A DNA stretch of 45,318 nt from Geobacter sp. UBA5608 (GCA_002424705.1 DIKW01000087.1:1-45318), one strand, 5' to 3'; counted from the stretch's first letter, positions 16,494 through 24,263 are shown. The notes: a model not told the origin generated them from the sequence alone. Translations and numbers: made by a program.

Positions 16494-18256
16494 AGGACCA
16501 CCACCTCCCGGAACATCCCGGCATCCATATGGTACAGCAGGTGGCAATGGAAAGCCCAGCGCCCCGGCGCATCGGCGGTCACCAGAACACTGATCCGCTG
16601 GGCCGGCTGCACCACCACCGTATGCTTGCGGGCCATGAAGCGTCCCTGGTCATCCTCCAGCTCGCTCCACAGGCCGTGCAGGTGCATCGGGTGGGTCATC
16701 ATGGTGTCGTTGTGGAGGATGATCCGCAGCCGCTCACCGTAACGGAGGCGGATCGGTTGGGCATGACGGTACTCGACCCCGTCGATGGACCAGCTGTAAC
16801 GGTGCATATTCCCGGTCAGGTGCAGCTCGATCTCGCGGCCGGGCAGCCGCCGGTCCAGCGGGCCGCCGATGGTATGCAGGTCGGCATAGGTCAGCACCCG
16901 CCTGCCGTTGGTGCGCAGCCCGATGCCGGGATCATCGAGGTTGGTGCGGGGCTGGTCCACCCGCATATCAACAGTCGGGCCGAACTCTGTCCGGGCATGC
17001 CGCACCATGCGTGAGGGCTTGGCCAGATCAACGACCGCTCCGTGGCCGGCATGACCGCCACCGGATGGTTCAGACTGATGCCCGCCATGTCCGCCATGGC
17101 CCCCGTGATCCATGGTCCCCATCATGTCGGTCATGGTCAGCCATTCCGGCCGGTCCAGCGCCGGGATGACACCCTGCAGCCCGTACTGCTCGGTCAGGGT
17201 GCCGCAGGCGAACCCGCTGCGGTCCATGGCCTGGGCAAACAGGGTATAGGCCCCTTCGCGGGGGGTAACCAGCAGGTCATAGGTCTCGGCCACCCCGATC
17301 CGCAGCTCATCCACCGTCACCGGCTCGACATCCTGGCCATCGGTCTGCACCACCGTCAGCTTCAGCCCAGGAATGCGCAGATCGAAAAAGGTCTGGGCAG
17401 AACCGTTGATACAGCGCAGCCGCAGCTCTTGGCCGGGACGGAACAGGCCGGACCAGCGGGCGCCAGGCGGACAGCCGTTCAGCAGGTAGGTGTAGGTCGC
17501 ACCGCTGACATCGGCCAGATCGGTGGGGCTCATCCGCATCTGGTTCCACATCTCACGCTTGGCAACGGCCCCGGACAGGCCCGTTTCACCCAGATCCTTA
17601 AAAAAATCCACCAGGGTGGGCTGATTGAAGTTGTAATAGTGGGGCATCGCCTTCAGCTTGGCCAGTATCCGCATCGGGTCCTCGTCGGTCCAGTCCGACA
17701 ACAGCAGCAGATGCTCCGGTGTTGTTGTTGTGGGTTGATCGGCGGCAGGGGGGTCGATGATGATGGCGCCGTACATGCCGGTCTGTTCCTGCATGCCCGA
17801 GTGGGAGTGATACCAGTAGGTGCCGGTCTGGTTGACCCTGAAGCGATAGACGAAGCTGCTGCCCGGCGCAATGCCGTTGAAACTGATGCCCGGCACGCCG
17901 TCCATCTCAAAGGGGAGCAGGATGCCGTGCCAGTGGATCGAGGTGGGCACCTGCAGCTGGTTGGTGACCCGGATGGTCACCAGATCACCCTGACGCCAGC
18001 GCAAGGTGGGGGCCGGCAACGATCCGTTGATGGTGGTGGCCATCCGCTGCCTGCCGCTGAAGTTGACCGACGTCTCGGCCACCGTGAGGTCAAAGTCGAT
18101 ACCGCGCAGCTCCGGGGGGCTGCCGGTACGGGTTACGGCAGTCGAACTGAAGGCCCAATGCGGCGTACAGAGCAGCGCAGCGCCGGCTGCAAGTCCCTGC
18201 ACAAACCGCCGCCTGGATTGGCCGTATGTCGACAGCTGTTCGAGGGTGGCCATCAT
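16490..18256 (-). CDS. copA: Copper resistance multicopper oxidase CopA (Tat-exported)
   Basis: The 588-residue protein has a Tat signal (QSRRRFVQGLAAGAALL, about residues 13-30) and all four multicopper-oxidase copper motifs: HWHG, HSHSG, HPMHLHG and HCHLLYHMDAGM. A Met/His-rich insert, MMGTMDHGGHGGHGG... near residue 385, is the typical CopA copper-binding loop. It should oxidise Cu(I) in the periplasm and bind copper. The Shine-Dalgarno site AGGAG precedes the start. copB follows with a 4-bp overlap. No copper-responsive regulator is visible next to the pair. Confidence 0.95.
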   Translation of the reverse strand: MMATLEQLSTYGQSRRRFVQGLAAGAALLCTPHWAFSSTAVTRTGSPPELRGIDFDLTVAETSVNFSGRQRMATTINGSLPAPTLRWRQGDLVTIRVTNQLQVPTSIHWHGILLPFEMDGVPGISFNGIAPGSSFVYRFRVNQTGTYWYHSHSGMQEQTGMYGAIIIDPPAADQPTTTTPEHLLLLSDWTDEDPMRILAKLKAMPHYYNFNQPTLVDFFKDLGETGLSGAVAKREMWNQMRMSPTDLADVSGATYTYLLNGCPPGARWSGLFRPGQELRLRCINGSAQTFFDLRIPGLKLTVVQTDGQDVEPVTVDELRIGVAETYDLLVTPREGAYTLFAQAMDRSGFACGTLTEQYGLQGVIPALDRPEWLTMTDMMGTMDHGGHGGHGGHQSEPSGGGHAGHGAVVDLAKPSRMVRHARTEFGPTVDMRVDQPRTNLDDPGIGLRTNGRRVLTYADLHTIGGPLDRRLPGREIELHLTGNMHRYSWSIDGVEYRHAQPIRLRYGERLRIILHNDTMMTHPMHLHGLWSELEDDQGRFMARKHTVVVQPAQRISVLVTADAPGRWAFHCHLLYHMDAGMFREVVVL

Positions 18257-18596
18257 TTGGTTCTCCTGGGTCTGGTGAGACCAATCGTCACATCACACCG
18301 TGACAACCATGCTACTCACAAAGAACAGACGCAGCCGAGACGAGGAGTAGCAGGCATGGAGATAGGGTAGCCAGATATTGCAGAATGTCAAACCTGGCAG
18401 CTGGGGAGTGCAGGCTGACTCAAGGGCGGAGGTGTCGTACTTGTTGTCCGGCAGGCACACCGCGTGGGGGTCGGCGCGGTGGGCATGCAGGGCTGCGGCG
18501 GTGAACAGCTCCTGATTGGCATTCAGACGACAATGATGGTGTCGATCAGCCCTTGCTTGGTCATGGTATTCGCAGAAGCGGTTCCCGGCAATTCAA
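18257..18596. other. Non-coding stretch upstream of copA, with possible gene remnant
   Basis: About 340 bp with no convincing gene. On the minus strand a 13-codon frame (18564-18523) reads MTKQGLIDTIIVV and stops; it resembles the first residues of HU-family DNA-binding proteins. Another minus frame stays open for about 95 codons to 18300 without a start that I can support. This may be a decayed gene; the copA promoter must also lie here, but I see no clear -35/-10 pair. Confidence 0.35.
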
Positions 18597-18872
18597 CTAT
18601 CGGTACACTTCGTCATGGCTGCCGATATCGAGCAGGATGATCTCGTGTTCAGTCACCATGACGGTGAGGGTGATGCGGTAGCTGTGGGTAAGGCTCACCG
18701 ACTGCATCCCTTGCAGCTTGCTGGTCAGCTGATGATACTTCAGGTGGGGCTGGAACGGGTCGGTTTCCAGGTCACGCAGGGTCGCGGTGAATTTGCGTTT
18801 CAATTCGGGATGGTACTTCACGAACTTTTCAGCAGCACGGGTGAAACAGGCGGTCCAGACCAGGGTATACAT
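18597..18872 (-). CDS. RelE/ParE-family toxin
   Basis: The 91-residue basic protein fits the RelE/ParE superfamily. It has an N-terminal strand and helix (FTRAAEKFVKYHPELKRKFTATL), then DPFQPHLKYHQLTSKLQGMQSVSLTHSYRI, then a C-terminal strand ending DIGSHDEVYR, which is the YafQ/RelE-type end with a His-Asp pair. Members cleave mRNA on the ribosome or poison gyrase; the terminal H-D-x-x-Y suggests the mRNA-cleaving group. It starts 1 bp after the stop of the antitoxin gene, the usual antitoxin-first order. Confidence 0.85.
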   Translation of the reverse strand: MYTLVWTACFTRAAEKFVKYHPELKRKFTATLRDLETDPFQPHLKYHQLTSKLQGMQSVSLTHSYRITLTVMVTEHEIILLDIGSHDEVYR

Positions 18873-18873
18873 G

Positions 18874-19137
18874 CTAACCGTCCAGGCCCAGCTCCCTGAT
18901 CAGGTCGGCAGCGCTGCCCCGCCGCACCCGGCCTGCCTTCACATCCTCCAGCGACGCCTTGACCCGTGCCACGTAGGCCTCTTCAGCCTCGGCCACCAGC
19001 TCCTGATAACGTGCCTCGGTCAGCACCACATACTCAGGCCGGTTGTTGCGGATCACATGCACATCGCCCTGGGCGATCAGGCTGTCAACCGCGGCAATGC
19101 CACGGCGCTTAATCTCCTGGGCAGGGACGGTATTCAT
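18874..19137 (-). CDS. Phd/YefM-type antitoxin
   Basis: The 87-residue protein has the Phd/YefM N-terminal fold (VPAQEIKRRGIAAVDSLI, then GDVHVIRNNRPEYVVLTEARYQEL). That fold binds operator DNA as a dimer. Its acidic, helical C-terminus (about 48-87) would neutralise the toxin. It precedes the toxin in the operon with a 1-bp gap. The Shine-Dalgarno site GAGG lies 7 nt before the start. Confidence 0.85.
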   Translation of the reverse strand: MNTVPAQEIKRRGIAAVDSLIAQGDVHVIRNNRPEYVVLTEARYQELVAEAEEAYVARVKASLEDVKAGRVRRGSAADLIRELGLDG

Positions 19138-19154
19138 GGAGGCACCTCTTTAGA

Positions 19155-19168
19155 TACTTAATAAAGTA
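19155..19168. promoter_or_regulatory. Candidate autoregulatory operator of the toxin-antitoxin operon
   Basis: An inverted repeat TACTT-AATA-AAGTA lies 17 bp upstream of the antitoxin start. Phd-type antitoxins repress their own operon by binding palindromes at this position. The assignment is by position and symmetry only. Confidence 0.45.
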
Positions 19169-19222
19169 CCCATAGCATGCCACGCCGCGTTGCATGTTAC
19201 CACCACATTTTGCAAAAACAGG

Positions 19223-19246
19223 CAAGGCGGCCGTTTGGCCGCCTTG
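19223..19246. terminator. GGCGGCC hairpin terminator after the MerR-methyltransferase gene
   Basis: Arms CAAGGCGGCC and GGCCGCCTTG surround GTTT. In the minus direction the stem is followed after 4 bases by TTTTT, so it should terminate the transcript of the gene ending at 19294. A degenerate TGGTCCCCC stretch follows on the plus side. Confidence 0.7.
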
Positions 19247-19293
19247 TGAGTTGGGAATGGTCCCCCATGAATTTGTGAGCGGTATCTGGGCAG

Positions 19294-20559
19294 CTATTTC
19301 TGCAGCACAAAGAAGGTATACCCATAGCTGGCCGAATACTTCCGGAACATATCTATCTCGGTTTCCAGCCTGGCATAGACCTCTTCCGCTTCAGTAATGC
19401 CGACGTTGCGCTGTTTCAGCTCCTCCATCCGCGCCATCATCGGCGTGTAGTAGTCATCCCACCAGGCGCTGTCCGGTAGATTATACCTGTCCACAACCCG
19501 GTAACCGCAGTCTCTTGCCTCCTGACAGACCTTGTCTGCACTTCTGATGTCCGGGTACTCGACAGCAAAGAACTCCGTTACTTCAGCAGGAGGATCATCA
19601 ACGAACCAGCACAGCTCGGTAAAGGCAAGGTAGCCGCCCGGCTTGAGGTAGCGGAAAAACTCTCTCAATCCACGCTCAAGCCCAATGATAAAGATAGAGC
19701 CTTCAGCCCAGAGCAGATCGAAACGTTCTCTGGCAAACGGCAGCTCCATCATGGACAGCTCATGGGTTTCAATGTTCAGTCCGGCCTGTTCTGCCGACAG
19801 ATGCAAGGCATTCAGCAGCGGTCCATGGTTATCGATCGCCACAATCTTTGTCCGCAATTCCTCTGCAAGGACAAGGGTCTGCAGACCGGATCCGCAGCCG
19901 ATATCCAAAACATTTGGATTCTCCGGCAGATCGTCCAACATCCCCAGCGCACGCAGGGTTGCCTCCCTGCACCCCGGCCCTTGCCGGGGCAGTTTTTCAA
20001 ACAGATCGTAAAAGTATTTCAAGGTCATACTGTTCTCCATAGGAACTGACCACTTGCGGATCAGCAGAGCTTCTTTTTCGGATATGCCCAGGGAACGTAA
20101 AAATGCGTGGTGGGCCTCAGGCTCACGCAGTTCGAACTCCTGATGCAGCTTTCGCATGGCAGCGTCATCCATCCCGGCGGCGCGCAGCATGGCAACAAAC
20201 ATCTCCTTGTTCACGGAGGCAGCCGGGCCGCCCGCTCCCTGCACCTTCAGCATGCCGGCCAGCAGATGCTGCTTGGTCCGCAGCGCTTCAATCTCCGCGC
20301 CGATCTCATCCAGACGCCGCCGCAGGACCGTGGTCGAATCATCTCCAACCGTGGCAAGGATCGCCCTGATCCCCTCAATATCCATCCCGGCCCGGCGCAG
20401 GGAGCAGATCGATTCCAGCCGGGCACGGTCAGCGGGTGAGTACTGGCGATAGCCGGCCTCGCTGCGACCCGACGGCGACAACAGGCCGATCCGGTCGTAA
20501 TAGAGCAGCGTGCTGCGGGAGAGCCCGAACGAACGAGCCAGTTGGGTAATATGGTACAT
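19294..20559 (-). CDS. MerR-family regulator fused to a SAM-dependent methyltransferase
   Basis: The 421-residue protein has three parts. Residues 1-70 are a MerR winged helix-turn-helix (ITQLARSFGLSRSTLLYYDRIGLL, then GYRQYSPADRARLESI), followed by the dimerising helix to about 105. Residues about 116-171 form a small helical domain that also occurs alone in the adjacent 61-residue protein. Residues about 185-421 are a class I methyltransferase with VLDIGCGSG (about 217-225), an acidic residue in KIVAIDNHG, and LKPGGYLAFTELCWF. A MerR protein whose effector domain is an enzyme could sense its methyl acceptor or SAM. Substrate and promoter target are unknown. Confidence 0.85.
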   Translation of the reverse strand: MYHITQLARSFGLSRSTLLYYDRIGLLSPSGRSEAGYRQYSPADRARLESICSLRRAGMDIEGIRAILATVGDDSTTVLRRRLDEIGAEIEALRTKQHLLAGMLKVQGAGGPAASVNKEMFVAMLRAAGMDDAAMRKLHQEFELREPEAHHAFLRSLGISEKEALLIRKWSVPMENSMTLKYFYDLFEKLPRQGPGCREATLRALGMLDDLPENPNVLDIGCGSGLQTLVLAEELRTKIVAIDNHGPLLNALHLSAEQAGLNIETHELSMMELPFARERFDLLWAEGSIFIIGLERGLREFFRYLKPGGYLAFTELCWFVDDPPAEVTEFFAVEYPDIRSADKVCQEARDCGYRVVDRYNLPDSAWWDDYYTPMMARMEELKQRNVGITEAEEVYARLETEIDMFRKYSASYGYTFFVLQK

Positions 20560-20603
20560 GCTCCCTCCGGAGACTCCCCCGGCAGAGCCGGGGCGCGATG
20601 CTA

Positions 20604-20789
20604 TCAGGCGTACTTTGTTCTGATCTCAACGATCTTATTTTCCGGCAGCCCCAGCCACTCCAGAAAACTCTGATGCCCAGCCGGGTTCTGCTGCTCGAAC
20701 AGGCGGTGCCATTGCTCCATCGCCGCCTGATCCAGACCGATCCCCTTAAAGCGGGCTACCCACTCCTCCACAGTTACGGTTGCGTTCAT
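20604..20789 (-). CDS. Small protein related to the middle domain of the adjacent MerR fusion
   Basis: This 61-residue protein starts at ATG 20789 with AAGGAG upstream; a longer frame to 21047 reads through a hairpin and is not credible. Over residues 5-60 it aligns without gaps to residues 116-171 of the neighbouring MerR-methyltransferase, with about 21 identities in 56, including AAM, H, F, P, H, FL, LG, E and IR. It ends 44 bp before the MerR gene on the same strand, so the two form one operon. The function of the shared domain is not known to me; a ligand-sensing or protein-contact role is a guess. Confidence 0.75.
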   Translation of the reverse strand: MNATVTVEEWVARFKGIGLDQAAMEQWHRLFEQQNPAGHQSFLEWLGLPENKIVEIRTKYA

Positions 20790-20887
20790 GCGTATTCTCC
20801 TTTTGATCTGTAAGTGTATCATGGCCATGATTGAAACAACGCTAAACTGTGAAGTGGTAGACGGGTCAACAGATTTTACACTAAAAA

Positions 20888-20907
20888 AGGCGGCCGATTG
20901 GCCGCCT
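20888..20907 (-). terminator. GGCGGCC hairpin upstream of the small-protein gene
   Basis: Arms AGGCGGCC and GGCCGCCT surround GATT. In the minus direction the stem is followed by TTTTTT, a good terminator shape, yet no gene ends into it from the right: the neighbouring gene at 21035 points away. It is directly followed on the plus side by a copy of the TGTCCC motif. Confidence 0.6.
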
Positions 20908-20912
20908 GGTGA

Positions 20913-20936
20913 ATTAAATATGGTGTCCCCGGAATC
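20913..20936 (+). repeat. Copy 1 of a 24-bp TGTCCC motif
   Basis: Reads ATTAAATATG then GTGTCCCCGGAATC. It lies 5 bp after a GGCGGCC hairpin, the same arrangement as at 21748-21798, so hairpin and motif may form one repeated unit. Confidence 0.55.
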
Positions 20937-21034
20937 AGCCAGATCCATTGCTAATTTCAGTATGCTTTCCGACAGGCTGACGGTATACTCTCCCCCGACT
21001 GCATCGACCGCCCCACCCCGACCAGGAACCAGCC

Positions 21035-21697
21035 ATGGACCGATCATCCCGCAATTACCTCAACACGCGCCACCTCGACCGGTTCGCTGGCGATTCTCTA
21101 TTCGACCGTATCGCCCGGTCCGTCTGCGGGGCCGGCTGTCTGCCGCGCAAGGAGCTGTATGAGGCGTGGGAAGTGGCCCGCCGGGTGCGGCGACGTTTCC
21201 GTGGTGGTCGGGTGGTGGACCTGGCGTGCGGTCATGGTCTGCTGGCCCAGATGCTCCTGCTGCTGGACGACAGCTCATCTGAAGCGCTGGCCGTCGATCT
21301 AAAGATCCCGGAAAGCGCCGGGACGCTGGCCGCCGCCCTGGAAACCACCTGGCCCCGGCTGTGGGGGAGGGTCCGCTTCGAACAGGGGGACATGGGACAG
21401 GTTGCGCTGACCTCGGACGACCTGGTCGTATCCGTGCACGCCTGCGGTGGACTGACCGACCGGGTGCTGGACCGGGCGATTGAAGCCGGGGCCCGGGTTG
21501 CGGTGCTGCCCTGCTGCCACAACCTGGACCGGGGAGACCAGGGGGGACTGGAAGGGTGGCTGGACGGCCCACTGGCCATCGACGCCACCCGGGCGGCGCG
21601 GTTGCGGGCCCATGGCTACCGGGTCTACACACAGACCATTCCATCGGATATCACCCCGAAGAACCGCTTGTTGCTGGCGGAGCCGACATGCCGGTAG
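21035..21697 (+). CDS. SAM-dependent methyltransferase, unknown substrate
   Basis: The 220-residue protein has a class I methyltransferase core. VVDLACGHGLLAQMLL (about 59-74) is motif I, an acidic residue follows in ALAVDLKIP, and FEQGDMGQVALTSDDLVVSVHACGGLTDRVLDRAI holds motifs II and III. VAVLPCCHNLD, with a Cys-Cys-His, resembles the methyltransferase domain of the GSTCD-like family, where HACG and PCCH are conserved. AGGAACC precedes the start. The substrate is not predictable. It stands alone and points away from the MerR operon. Confidence 0.78.
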   Translation: MDRSSRNYLNTRHLDRFAGDSLFDRIARSVCGAGCLPRKELYEAWEVARRVRRRFRGGRVVDLACGHGLLAQMLLLLDDSSSEALAVDLKIPESAGTLAAALETTWPRLWGRVRFEQGDMGQVALTSDDLVVSVHACGGLTDRVLDRAIEAGARVAVLPCCHNLDRGDQGGLEGWLDGPLAIDATRAARLRAHGYRVYTQTIPSDITPKNRLLLAEPTCR

Positions 21698-21748
21698 ACG
21701 TGCTGAAGGTGAAATGTTACGTCTGAACAGTAGCGGGGATAAACAACA

Positions 21749-21770
21749 AAGGCGGCCAGTTGGCCGTCTT
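21749..21770. terminator. GGCGGCC hairpin terminator after the methyltransferase gene
   Basis: Arms AAGGCGGCC and GGCCGTCTT surround AGTT, with one mismatched pair, and the 3' side runs into TT on the plus strand. It lies 52 bp after the stop of the gene at 21035-21697. Confidence 0.7.
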
Positions 21771-21774
21771 TTGA

Positions 21775-21798
21775 ATTAAGTGTAGTGTCCCTGGAATT
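21775..21798 (+). repeat. Copy 2 of the 24-bp TGTCCC motif (left flank of the AT-rich gene)
   Basis: Reads ATTAAGTGTAG then TGTCCCTGGAATT. It matches the reverse complement of 24315-24338 at 21 of 24 positions, so the two copies form an inverted pair around the AT-rich ATPase gene. Confidence 0.65.
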
Positions 21799-21814
21799 CC
21801 TAAGCAGAAATATG

Positions 21815-21854
21815 GGAAGTGTACCTCATTTTAAGGAAGTGTCCCTCATTTTAA
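21815..21854 (+). repeat. 20-bp tandem direct repeat
   Basis: Two adjacent copies, 21815-21834 and 21835-21854, differ at one base: GGAAGTGTACC... versus GGAAGTGTCCC..., each ending CTCATTTTAA. The second resembles the core of the TGTCCC motif just upstream. Confidence 0.8.
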
Positions 21855-21872
21855 GGGGGGGCGTGTAAACAG

Positions 21873-21898
21873 CTAAGGCGGCCGATTGGCCGCCTTAG
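21873..21898 (-). terminator. GGCGGCC hairpin terminator after the AT-rich ATPase gene
   Basis: Arms CTAAGGCGGCC and GGCCGCCTTAG surround GATT. In the minus direction it lies 40 bp beyond the stop of the gene at 21939 and is followed by CTGTTT, a weak T-tract. Confidence 0.7.
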
Positions 21899-21938
21899 GA
21901 AAAATGCTATCCACAGAGGCTTCAGCCAAAAATCATTT

Positions 21939-24263
21939 TCAACCTATATATAGTGATGGCCAAAATGCAGGGTTAACAGTATAACTTAATTTATTTTCAG
22001 CTAAAAGCTTACTAATTATTGAAGTTATAACTTTCATATTATAGTTTGTGTCGAATATGTAAACAGGATCGCTGTCGTACTGATATATGCCTAAATAGCC
22101 ATGCCATAATAATATTTTTAACACAATTTCAGTTTTATCCATATTACTTAACTTATTGTTTATTATACTTATTACATTATCATGCGTAATTATTTTTTCT
22201 GATCCAATAAATTCATAGATTATATCTTCAGCATCCGAATAAATATCTCTAATTTCATATGAGATATCAGATATTATATCATTTGAGTAAGCAGACAAAC
22301 CTTTAATAATATCACTGTATTGTATTTTTTCGTGTTTTAGATTTACTGAGAAACTCTTGCAATGATTTATAAGGTTTATTAAAAATCTGGGCCTCATAAG
22401 AGACCTGTCAACTAAATACTGAAAACTATCTTCACCATCAATATGGGAGACACAAATTGAAGGCCATATCTCGTCAAATGTTTTATTAACATCAAGACCA
22501 TTGTAGACTATTCGCCTCCTTATGAGCTCCTTTAGCATGTCAGAATCAGTCCAATCGATCATGACAGTTGTTTCTTTTCCTCTATCAGGCGTGGAATCTA
22601 CAAGTAATTCATAAACATCATTTCTTAAAAAAACAATTGTATGCGCTTCAAGCGATTTTTTCTTGAATGAGCGTTCAACCTTTCTTGTGGCTTCGAGAAG
22701 TGTTCTGATAATCATCAAATCACTTTCCTCTATCCCATGTGTAGGCCATCCCTTATCAATATTGTCGATCAATAGCCACAATACTTCTTTGTATGACATG
22801 TATGAGTTGAGTTGATCTCTCAACTTTACAACGTCATGCTTATAAATAATTGAAGATATCTCAGGACTTGACAACGATTGTTTATCTCCGCTGACTTTTG
22901 CAGAATATTCTTGTGAAATTCTAGAAATTAAATTTCCAACTCTTTCAGAGAAATCTCCTTCAGATATATAACTATCGGATGCATACGCTTGTTTAAGTTG
23001 TTGGTATGGTTCTCTAAGATCATGATCATGCATATGGTAAGTGGCATCATCTATTATTATTTTTCTGCATATTTCGAGCAACAATACATATTCCCAAAAT
23101 ATTGTTATCGTATGCTCATAACTTCCTGCAGTCATCAATTTCGATATAAGTTCCTTAAATTGCAGAAATTTATAACCGTCTGGTTTTAAATCTAATACTA
23201 TTTTTTTCTTACTTGATCTTTCTTTGTCACGAATTTGAAAAAATATTGCTGTCTTTCCTGATCCTTTTCTACCAACAACTAGACGGATCTCACCTCTTGC
23301 AGCTCTTCTAAATTCATCAGTTTCAAGATAATAATCATTTAGCATCCTCAATTCGTTTTCTGCTGAAGATGCTCCAAGGTCAAGTCTTTCAAGGAATGAT
23401 CCATATTCTTTGATTATCGGTGCATATGCAGATTGCAATGCCTCTGTAACTGCCGCTGCAAAATCATTTACAATTTCTGACAAATCAGACGGGAAAATCG
23501 TTGTTTTTGTAAAATCACGATAATCAATTGGAACTGGGTCGTGACCATTTTGGATGATCGTGAGGACTCGATCCATACCATTGGCAAGACCAGCAATAAA
23601 AGAAGCCCATATATTGTGTTTCTCATGATCTTCATATACATCGCTCAACAAATGGACCAGCACACCATAAGATTGTGCAACTTGCTTAATAGCTTCGTAA
23701 GCTGACAACCTTGGTTGTTCATTTGGATCAAAATTTCTATATCTCAACCTTGCTTTTTTTATGCGTGATATAAGTGTTGTAATCCAATCATTTTTAATCT
23801 TAGCTTCATTCAAATAAACAGGGTGCTTGATATTTTTATCGAAATCTATTACAATTGGTCTAGCTTGATCCACTTTTTCTAAAATGCTATATAGTTCGTT
23901 TGAATTAGAATATTCTTTATAACCAATCGTATCAAATATCCCCACATCGTTAATAGTAGGTTTACCCGAGGTAATTGCTTTGTTTTTCACCAATATTATT
24001 CTTTTTTTCTTTCCTATCGCATATCCAACTTCATAAGTTACATTAAAATTTAACCTTGAAATATCAGCGACTAACACATCACAAGTATCGATTTTTTCCA
24101 ATATTTCAGTTACTATAAAGTGGCCTGGTATATCAAGTTGCTTCCATGAAACGATATTAATATTTTTTTGACTAGTTCTCAGACTTTCAACTGTCTGCTC
24201 GATTGAATTTCCTATTTGCGGTGGGCTTGCAGGATAGGCAAAAAAAGCATTAATCGCTGTCAT
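21939..24263 (-). CDS. Deoxyribosyltransferase/TIR-like domain fused to a P-loop ATPase (defence-like, AT-rich)
   Basis: The 774-residue protein is strongly AT-rich, unlike all its neighbours, which points to recent transfer. Residues 1-95 have the nucleoside deoxyribosyltransferase/TIR-like Rossmann pattern: FFAYPASPP, then DTCDVLVADISRLNFNVTYEVGYAIGKKKRIILVKN, with the likely catalytic Glu near 78. Residues about 190-255 (VLVHLLSDVYEDHEKHNIWASFIAGLANGMDRVLTII) look like a second, diverged copy of such a domain. A P-loop ATPase follows, with Walker A GRKGSGKT (331-338) and Walker B LWLLIDNID (about 495-503), resembling the Sll1717-type ATPases. The start at 24263 has GAGGG upstream; longer frames run into the HepT gene. 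An NAD- or nucleotide-consuming abortive-infection protein is the likeliest role, by inference only. Confidence 0.78.
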   Translation of the reverse strand: MTAINAFFAYPASPPQIGNSIEQTVESLRTSQKNINIVSWKQLDIPGHFIVTEILEKIDTCDVLVADISRLNFNVTYEVGYAIGKKKRIILVKNKAITSGKPTINDVGIFDTIGYKEYSNSNELYSILEKVDQARPIVIDFDKNIKHPVYLNEAKIKNDWITTLISRIKKARLRYRNFDPNEQPRLSAYEAIKQVAQSYGVLVHLLSDVYEDHEKHNIWASFIAGLANGMDRVLTIIQNGHDPVPIDYRDFTKTTIFPSDLSEIVNDFAAAVTEALQSAYAPIIKEYGSFLERLDLGASSAENELRMLNDYYLETDEFRRAARGEIRLVVGRKGSGKTAIFFQIRDKERSSKKKIVLDLKPDGYKFLQFKELISKLMTAGSYEHTITIFWEYVLLLEICRKIIIDDATYHMHDHDLREPYQQLKQAYASDSYISEGDFSERVGNLISRISQEYSAKVSGDKQSLSSPEISSIIYKHDVVKLRDQLNSYMSYKEVLWLLIDNIDKGWPTHGIEESDLMIIRTLLEATRKVERSFKKKSLEAHTIVFLRNDVYELLVDSTPDRGKETTVMIDWTDSDMLKELIRRRIVYNGLDVNKTFDEIWPSICVSHIDGEDSFQYLVDRSLMRPRFLINLINHCKSFSVNLKHEKIQYSDIIKGLSAYSNDIISDISYEIRDIYSDAEDIIYEFIGSEKIITHDNVISIINNKLSNMDKTEIVLKILLWHGYLGIYQYDSDPVYIFDTNYNMKVITSIISKLLAENKLSYTVNPAFWPSLYIG

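Noticed and set aside
17042..18370. 442-codon plus-strand frame antisense to copA
   Set aside because: The opposite strand encodes a full multicopper oxidase with all copper motifs; the frame is open only because of codon bias.
20790..21047. N-terminal extension of the 61-residue protein to 147 residues
   Set aside because: It would translate through a GGCGGCC hairpin and the TGTCCC motif, whereas ATG 20789 has a good Shine-Dalgarno site and homology begins there.
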